64,000 nt of DNA. Source: Phytophthora quininea (Eukaryota; Oomycota; Peronosporomycetes; Peronosporales; Peronosporaceae). This document shows positions 57,264-64,000 of the stretch, one piece after another. The position numbers and the translations under genes are program-made. The notes below the pieces were generated by a model, which ran no database searches, was not told the DNA's origin, and saw only the letters and a list, made by a program, of their open reading frames with translations. Each line of letters opens with the position of its first letter. Positions within the stretch are counted from its first letter, which is position 1. The stretch is from positions 62,001 through 126,000 of the forward strand of contig JAAVTG010000075.1 of assembly GCA_011947345.1 (NCBI GenBank), read 5' to 3'.

Positions 57264-60200
57264 ATGAGAGGCGTCGTCGCCTCCGTCGCGCGTACGCTGG
57301 GCTTCCACACAGCCACCTTCGTCTTCGCGCTCGTTTTGGGCGCCGTCTTCTGCCTCTCTGGCTCCACGCTGCCGCTATTCGTGGTCTGTCTGTTCGTGGG
57401 GTCGCTGCGGTCCGCTCGGAAGCTCACGCGCTTCTTGTGGCGCACGGAAATGAAGCTCAACGCTCTCGTAGAGGACGAGGGCGAGCGTCCAGTGCTGGTC
57501 AGACGGAGATCATCAAATTCAAGAGGTCAAGACGTCCAGACTGAAGCTGAAGTGCAGAGAGGACCCACTGAAGGAGAGGTGACGCTGCCGGTGATGCTGC
57601 TGTCGCTGCTCTACTTCTTGGTGTTCAAGTGGATCCTGGATCTGGTCTTCAGTGCGCTACCACTCGCGCTCTGGGTCGGGAGCATTGCACAACTGGTGCC
57701 TGCAGACTCGGCGTTGGGGTCCATGAGTGTGGTGGCGAATGGCACGACGGCTGCGCAGATCTTCACGGCGCTAGCGTTCGCCTTCTTGGCGCATCAACTA
57801 GGGGTGACTTCAGCGAGAGGACTGCTGTTTGTGTCAAGGAACGTGTCAAGAATGCTGTTTGCAGGAGGAGTGAGTGGGGACGAAGAACAACAAGACAGTT
57901 TGCCGCAGCAAGGGAACATTTTTGCTGGCGTGACGGCGGATTCCAGGGCGTCTAGCAGTTATGGCACGATGAGTAGCGAGGAAACTGCAAAGAAAAGGCC
58001 TTCGGGCGAGCGTTCTGCGGTGGAGAAGGAGACGCCGTCCGCGGAAACGATGGCGAGGAATTTGTACCAAAAACGACGGAGTACACACGAAGCAGGGCCA
58101 GACGAAGATGTGAAGCAGCACGATACTCGGTTCGACGGTGCGGAATTGCCGTACGTGGCGCCGATGATGAGATTTCCTATGCCTCCGATGCCGCCGCCCG
58201 GTCAGGAGAGGTGTATTGAAGCCAAAGAACGTGATCGCTACGCGAAAGAAATTGACAGAGCTGCTGATGAAGCGTTCCACGTGGCCCAGGGTCAACCCAG
58301 AATGGATAGCGTTTCTCATTCTTTGCTGCCTTCAGCGCCTTCGGCACCACATGCGTCTGCGTTGGCACCTGTAATGCGACCTGCTCCAGCCATTTCCACG
58401 AGGAGCCAACGATTCCATGGAGACCCTCGAACGCGATCACTTTCATCGCGTCGACTAAGTATCCAAACTGATCAAGAGCTTCGCTCAGCGCGTAATGGCT
58501 CCGAAATGTTTGACACAGTGGAGCACCATGAACGAGAAGATAATCGGTCCGTTAGCATTGCTCAGGTATCCCAGGCAAGCTCTACACATGACATCAGCGA
58601 CTACGAGATCCACCGGTTTGGGAATATTTCACGGTCTTACGACGACGACGACGTGACGAATATGCGTGCGTATGCACCTCTCAGCTTTACTGAGAGTCCA
58701 CCTCAGTATATTACCGCACTGGATACAGGTCCAGTGTATCGGGGGCCAGCAGAGCAGCCTGATTATGACAGCTTTTCACCACCAGGGTCACCACAGAGCA
58801 TTGGCACAGATCACGACTCGTTCCTCGACACAGCTCACGACTACGACGCTTTGTCGCCAACGAACAGTGTCCACGATGCAGACTTTTCGACTGAGAAATT
58901 ACAGCAGGTTTATCGCTCTATCCAGTCGGTTGCGTGGCACCAACCCCGCCATACTGCATCGCCGCAGGTAGCTGAGGAAGGTGGCTTGGATGTGGAGTCT
59001 GGGTTCGGAGGGTGGCTGGTCGTCGCGATCGAGTGAACTTCAGTGCGTTTGCCCCACCCAGCGTGTGTCCGTCCCCGAAGCCCTTCCAGTTTACTGTTTG
59101 GGCATTCCTATTAAATCAGCGTGACGAAATGCAAGAGCGTGCCAAGAGTGATCGGCCAGAATCACGGAAACTTTCATTAGAAACTAAGCTGAACGTTCGT
59201 CGAGGTGCTTTGGTGCACGTAACTCTCGAGGCCCCCACTGGTTTTCGGGTTCTAAACGGTGCGACGCAAGGCTTTTCGTGGGAAGGAGAGCTCTGCAATG
59301 TTGAGTATGACGTAGAATGCACGGATGGTGCAGCGTTTGGGCGAGTCTTATTCAAGGCTCGTATCACTGTAGGATCATCGGTTGCCGTGCTGAATTCGTT
59401 TGTGATGGTAGGGTCTCGGGCGTTGGATCCAAGCGAGTTAGAAGCAAATGTGCTGGAAGGTTGGATGGATGTCATGGAGCAAACGTACCGCGAGATCCCG
59501 TACCGCTCTCTTGAGATGAAGGAGCTGGTCGGTCAAGGATACTTCGGTGATGCCTACCGTGCGTCTTTAGATGGCGAGGACGTTGTGGTGAAAACGATCC
59601 GGGCCAGTGAGTTTGGCGAAACCACATCTCAGATTGTGCGAGAATTCCAACATGAGGCTGCCATGCTGAATATGTTTGGCCATCACCCGTGCATCGTCCC
59701 TTTCGTGGGTGCATCAACGGACACAAAGTTCCCGCTAGCATTGGTTACGAAATACTTACCTTACGGTAGCATGGAAGATAATCTCCGCGGGGCGAACGGT
59801 TGTTCTCTCTCCGTCGATGAACGTACAGGGATGCTAAAAGATGCTGCCGCTGGACTACTAAACATCCACGAAGGTGGCTTTATCCATCGCGATCTGGCTG
59901 CTCGCAATTGCCTAGTAGATGAGGACTTCACGTCCGGATTTGCGATTTCGGTCTATGTCGTCGTGTTCGATCTCAAACATTTGGGATGCTCATGAAAGAT
60001 GCTGTCGGACCGGTTAAGTATATGGCTCCCGAGTCGCTGCAACCCCTCATGCGTTTTCGTATGACTCGGACGTGTACATGTTTGGTGTGCTCATGTGGGA
60101 AGCCTACACTGGATCTTCACCATTCGCGTCGCTGACCGCGGTTGATGCCATGATGCGTGTATTACGGGGCGAACGACTTCCAGTGCCACAGGAGATTCCA

Positions 60201-60434
60201 ACGTCGCTGCAGACGCTGATGCAGAGCTGTTTCCACGATTCACCAGCTGAACGACCTTCAATGCAGGAAGTGCTAGTTGCGTTGGAGGGCTCTTTAGGCG
60301 AAAGTCGACGGGCTTCGGCAGTGATTGGCGCAAGAACCGCTATTGCCACAGCCACCGCCGCTGCTGCTACCAACACGGCGCTGGCGAAGTCAATCTCTTC
60401 ACGGGCGAAGCAAGATCGATCAATTTGGGTGTAA
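57264..60434 (+). CDS. Membrane-anchored tyrosine-kinase-like (TKL) protein kinase
   Basis: ATG 57264 opens directly with hydrophobic segments (F-V-F-A-L-V-L-G-A-V-F-C-L and L-P-L-F-V-V-C-L-F-V), then two or three more at 57585-57800, giving about four membrane passes. A long Ser/Asp/Pro-rich cytosolic linker (57850-59030) follows. After a frame change near 59020 comes a beta-rich domain (59130-59410) and the kinase: G-Q-G-Y-F-G (59527-59544), V-V-V-K-T-I with the ATP-binding Lys (about 59590), H-R-D-L-A-A-R-N (about 59887-59910), I-C-D-F-G-L (about 59940-59957, reached by a one-base shift) and Y-M-A-P-E-S (about 60020-60036). Another shift near 60050 leads into the C-lobe to 60434. The HRDLAARN loop is the tyrosine-kinase-like form common in oomycete TKLs. 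Likely signalling from a membrane; ligand unknown. Confidence 0.8.
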
Positions 60435-60559
60435 CAAGGTCGTACAAAGTAGTCGTAGCTAGCAAATGTAAGTAAGATGCAAATATCAAACGAAAAAAAT
60501 AGTGTTTGATGGCGCCAAACACTATTTGGCGGCAACTTTGCTGGTTGGATCGGTTTCTC

Positions 60560-62558
60560 TCAACTCCTTCGCAGAGCAAATGCAATCACTACACTAGCAG
60601 TTGCTACAGCAGCCAAAGACAATGTGGCTGCTTGTTCAGTGGACAGCTCCTGCCCAAGAGAACTGGAAACGAAGGCTGGCACTGAGGGCCGCCATGCATT
60701 TGTCCGCGACGCATCCAGGTGCTTGATCATCAGCTCGCCCTCGCCTTCGACTTCAAAGCCCAACCGCCGATAGAAGTTTCGCACGCCGACACCGGCAATC
60801 ACAGCCATCTTTTTGTATCCGTTGGCACGAGCAATCTCCTCTGCTTTCATCATAAGCTGGGTGCCGAATCCTGTGTGCTGGGCTTGAGTCGTGTCTGCGC
60901 CACCAGCCGATGGGTTTGCCGTTGCTTTCTTTGCCTTAGCAATGGCAGCGACCAACTGTCCATATACATGAAGCTCTCGGATCAGCGCGGCACCTTCCAG
61001 TTCGGGGAATACGCCACCACCAGCCGTTTGCGAGAGTCGCAGTCGAGCAAAGCCACAGATCTTGGATCGGTCCGGAGTCTCAAAGCTGATGAAGTACTCG
61101 TCGCCATCGTTTGCCTCATATTCACGGACAACACATTCGGCTGAGGCAATAGCCGCGTCGTCCGTCTTGACTTCTCTACAGCGAATGCACTTGCAGGGTG
61201 TTCCTCGAGCGATCATCTTGTTGTTGATCACCTGGCGCAGGTTTGGCTCGTCCATGCCTCCCAGAATGTACTGACTCGGAATATCACGGATCACTCGGTT
61301 GAGGCGGATCCACGGGTGCACTTCAGTCTTCACGTCCATGAGCAGATCAATCAGCTTGTCTTCGGCATACGGCACGTAAGAGCCTTCATCGTACCATTTC
61401 TTGATCACTGTCCACGGCGTGATTTCGCACGGATAGATCTTCCATTGGTCTGCCTGTAGATCTGGCGAGTGTAGCACGTATTCAAACATGGCACGGTCCT
61501 TTTCGGGGTCACTACCAGGCAAGTTGGGCATAAGATGGATGTCGGTCTTGTAGCAGCAGTCTCGCAGCAGCTTTAGCGCATTCACCGCATCCGCTAGCGT
61601 GCACCCGCGATTAATCTTTTGAGGATGACATCATCCGTGTGCTGAATGCCTAGCTGCACGCGTGTGCATCCATACCGACGGAACCGTCGCAGCTCTTCTG
61701 GTGTAATGCAGTCCGGCCGAGTCTCCAATGTGATGCCGATAATCTTCACTGCTGCCGTCTCATTCTCCAGTTTCTCTTCGTCAAGACTATGACGCTCACG
61801 CTTCTCCCTATTAAAGAACGTGTTCGCCACGTAGAACAAGTCGCGGATGAAGGTCTCCTGGTACCCGACAGGGTACGACGCCCACGTTCCTCCCAGCACT
61901 AGCAGCTCAATCTTGTCCACCGGATGGCCGTTCATCGCCAGCGTCACGCAGCGATCACAAAACTGCAGCACCGGATCAAAATCGTTCCTGTTGGCTCGTA
62001 GCACGCTGGGTTCGTCGTGCAAGTAGCTGCGCGGCTGGTCCGGTTCGTTCGGACAATAGTAGCAGTTCCACTGGCAGCTGAAGCGCTGCTTCTTGCCGTT
62101 CACCTCCGGGTACGGACTTGTCAGCACCGTCACCACCAGCACCCCAGACTGGCTCTTCTGGGCCTTCTTGACCAGCAGTTTCTCCAGCATCATTCCCTTG
62201 GGGGCCGTTCCTTTCTGTACCAGCAGCCCAAGCACAAACTTCATTTGGGACTTCTTGGGAGACATTTGAACTGCCGTCGCAGCAGCACAAAGGCTTTCTC
62301 CAGCTCGCGAGCAGTCTGCGGGTCGTGGTCCACTAGGAACTGGCCCATTTCCTCGAATTTGGCCAGCTCTTCCACCGGCACGAGCTTGTCCCACGTCGAG
62401 TAGATGTCTTCCAGCCCCGTGTTCTTCCAGTTGGGGTCTTGGCTGCGCTTGTACGTGGCTGGGTCATTGACATCCTTCACTGGCTTAGTAATTGGCGGTG
62501 AAAGCGCCTCGATGTCGCCAGTAGCAGCCGACAGATGAGCGGCGGACGCGTCCGACAT
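60560..62558 (-). CDS. ELP3: Elp3-type radical-SAM acetyltransferase with C-terminal membrane anchor
   Basis: Elp3 is the catalytic subunit of Elongator and starts the cm5U modification of wobble uridines in tRNA. From ATG 62558 (M-S-D-A-S-A-A-H): N-terminal region, frame shift near 62265; radical-SAM core with C-Q-W-N-C-Y-Y-C (about 62045-62070) for the 4Fe-4S cluster and L-G-G-T-W; frame shift near 61600; P-N-L-P-G-S; a zinc-type Cys pair P-C-K-C-I-R-C; and the GNAT acetyl-CoA motif near 60860-60880 (G-F-G-T-Q-L). The protein ends with about 20 apolar residues (A-A-T-L-S-L-A-A-V-A-T-A) and R-R-S, a tail anchor. The Cys motif and tail resemble the apicomplexan-type Elp3, which in Toxoplasma is reported as a mitochondrial outer-membrane tail-anchored protein. 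About 665 residues. Confidence 0.88.
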
Positions 62559-62700
62559 GGCAGAGTTTGGTGGTGCTGCTCCAGTGAATTAAAATGGGTA
62601 AACAGTTACCCCTTTCCTAGGATACCGGGTACATGGATACTGTACTTGTTGTTGGCTGGCAACCGCAGCAATCACATCATTTACAGAATCCTCAAGAGCG
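62559..62700. promoter_or_regulatory. 142-bp divergent promoter, ELP3 and P450
   Basis: Only 142 bp separate the two start codons, so both promoters overlap here. No clear motif. Confidence 0.4.
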
Positions 62701-63879
62701 ATGATGAGCTGGCTATTCGTTGCGGCATTCTGCGGTGCTGCGCTGGTGGTGGGATATACCTACGTGACGATGGCGCTTGGCATTCGGTCGCAAGCACTTC
62801 GCGTGTTCCTGTTGGAACTGTTGGGCTTCCTCTCGGGAGCGAACGTGGCGTGGGTGACGGACCCCGAATTGGCCATGAAAGTGCTGCGGGCCAGTGGCGA
62901 CAAAGGAGATCTGATCGAGACGCTGCTGTCGACGCCGTCGTGGCTGCCCATTGTGTCTCTCGAGTCGGTGAATGGCGACCAATGGCAGCGCATGAAGATC
63001 CAGTTCACAAAGTTGCAGCGACTGCTGCAGCCGATCTCAGAGCTCACGACCATCTTCGAAGCTCGCGGTCGTGCGTTACTGGAGACCGGAACAGTCATCG
63101 ATGCGCTGAAGTTGAACGAGCTGATCGTGACTTGCTTCTACGAGTGGGTCTTTGAGCGCAGCTTCGACCACGACAAGTTCGCGGTCGTGTGTCAATCGAC
63201 GTGGGAGTGGAGGAAGCAACTGGCGATGAAAGGCTATGCGGATCCTGCTGTGAAGCGGCGTACTGCAGACTGGTGTGTGGAGGAGATTCGACGTACACCC
63301 AAACTGTTTGAATTGTTTGGAGACAAGTGGGAAGAGCCCGAATACTTTTCGCTGATCTTGCAGCCGTTCCTCATTTCGCCGGCGATCAACATGACGGACA
63401 TTGCGGTAGTTATTGGTGACTGGGCAAAGAATACTCCTGCGACACAGACGATTACTGCTGACACGCTACGGCAATGCATCTGCAGCTCGCATCCATTCCC
63501 GGTCGTCGAGCGGTATTTCCCTGAAGGCGATGCAGCGTGTGGAGTCGAGCCAAATACCCACGTTCTCATTCCTCTGGACGAGATGGCAGGCAGTGCGTTT
63601 GACGCTGGCGTTGACTTTACCTTTGGTGCTGGGTCGCGCGTTTGTGTGGGGCGTCACATGGCAATGAAAGCGATGGCTGGACTGTTTACAGACACGCTGG
63701 TGCGCTCCGAGCAGTTCCAGCCAAAGATGAACCACAAATATTCCGGGCGGCATAATGACGGGAAGGAAACTCTGACCGAGTCTCTCTATCAGCTCAACTT
63801 TGCACTGCGCACTCTATCAACTGCAGCAGTGAAGCGACTGCTTATGAAGCTCCGGAAGTTTTGTGTTTCAGATATATAA
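62701..63879 (+). CDS. Short cytochrome P450-like protein
   Basis: ATG 62701; 392 residues in one uninterrupted exon. N-terminal membrane anchor (W-L-F-V-A-A-F-C-G-A-A-L-V-V-G). The heme-binding loop is F-T-F-G-A-G-S-R-V-C-V-G-R-H with the axial thiolate at Cys315. The position of the K-helix ExxR reads D-T-L-R (residues 254-257), a conservative E-to-D change, followed by the usual H-P-F-P-V-V-E-R meander start. I find no A-G-x-D-T oxygen-binding motif where the I-helix should be, and the protein is about 100 residues shorter than typical P450s, so part of the I-helix region may be missing or divergent. Oxidation of a lipid or sterol at the ER is the family role; activity of this copy is uncertain. 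Confidence 0.75.
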   Translation: MMSWLFVAAFCGAALVVGYTYVTMALGIRSQALRVFLLELLGFLSGANVAWVTDPELAMKVLRASGDKGDLIETLLSTPSWLPIVSLESVNGDQWQRMKIQFTKLQRLLQPISELTTIFEARGRALLETGTVIDALKLNELIVTCFYEWVFERSFDHDKFAVVCQSTWEWRKQLAMKGYADPAVKRRTADWCVEEIRRTPKLFELFGDKWEEPEYFSLILQPFLISPAINMTDIAVVIGDWAKNTPATQTITADTLRQCICSSHPFPVVERYFPEGDAACGVEPNTHVLIPLDEMAGSAFDAGVDFTFGAGSRVCVGRHMAMKAMAGLFTDTLVRSEQFQPKMNHKYSGRHNDGKETLTESLYQLNFALRTLSTAAVKRLLMKLRKFCVSDI

Positions 63880-63902
63880 TTGAGAATATCAAGAAAACGA
63901 CA

Positions 63903-64000
63903 ATGCACTATACGCCTACGACCTCCGCAGTCGTTGATTCCGATGTCAACGGGGAGGGATCTACAAAGGTACGAAGCAAACGGGCTTTTGCCGCCTGACT
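63903..64000 (+). CDS. Possible first exon of the next gene (partial)
   Basis: ATG 63903 opens a short frame (M-H-Y-T-P-T-T-S-A-V-V) with a possible GTACGAAG donor near 63975. The window ends before it can be judged. Confidence 0.2.

Noticed and set aside
1..64000. CRISPR arrays, bacterial operons, phage or anti-phage systems
   Set aside because: Spliceosomal introns and eukaryotic gene content throughout; no regularly spaced repeats.

Overview
The window looks like nuclear DNA of an oomycete (Phytophthora or downy-mildew type). Evidence: compact eukaryotic genes with few short GT-AG introns (about 44 to 83 bp, usually with a CTAAC-like branch site), an EF-hand cation exchanger, a membrane-anchored tyrosine-kinase-like kinase, an Elp3 of the 'CYYCPNEP' type with a C-terminal membrane tail, and a dense patch of Gypsy, Harbinger, Pogo, Tc1/mariner and hAT elements.

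Layout. 0-36 kb is a gene-rich block. In order it holds: an unrecognised broken reading frame; a 2-oxoglutarate/Fe(II) oxygenase; a multipass membrane protein; an XRCC2-like recombination protein divergent from TAF1; a USP5/UBP14 deubiquitinase; an IQ-motif protein; Integrator subunit 9; a long kinesin; a small coiled protein and a FAR1-type zinc-finger protein packed 7 bp apart; a DUF3605 protein divergent from the WD40 protein UTP18; an XRRA1-like leucine-rich repeat protein; a VTI1-type SNARE; and an NCX-type exchanger. 36-55 kb is a transposon-rich block. It has a nearly pristine 5.4-kb Gypsy/Ty3 element with 227-bp LTRs differing at one base, inserted into another reading frame; a run of five hairpins; a decayed Pogo-like transposase; a 2.99-kb PIF/Harbinger element with two genes, TIRs and TSD; two oppositely oriented older Gypsy fragments; and hAT and Tc1/mariner remnants. 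55-64 kb returns to genes: an unknown acidic repeat protein, a membrane TKL kinase, Elp3 divergent from a short cytochrome P450, and the possible first exon of a next gene.

Most housekeeping genes are cut into several frames by single-base shifts, very often one base missing from a homopolymer, while the protein continues intact in the next frame. The same happens in the nearly identical-LTR Gypsy element and the Harbinger transposase. I read this mainly as assembly indel error rather than mass pseudogenisation, so CDS coordinates give the whole gene span across shifts and introns.

The genes are mostly independent housekeeping functions (transcription: TAF1, INTS9; rRNA processing: UTP18; tRNA modification: ELP3; repair: XRCC2; ubiquitin recycling: USP5; trafficking: VTI1, kinesin). 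I found no operon-like or defence-like novel system. The most notable items are the retroelement-split reading frame, the hairpin run, the tail-anchored Elp3, the XRCC2-like protein with an altered Walker A, and the complete Harbinger pair.
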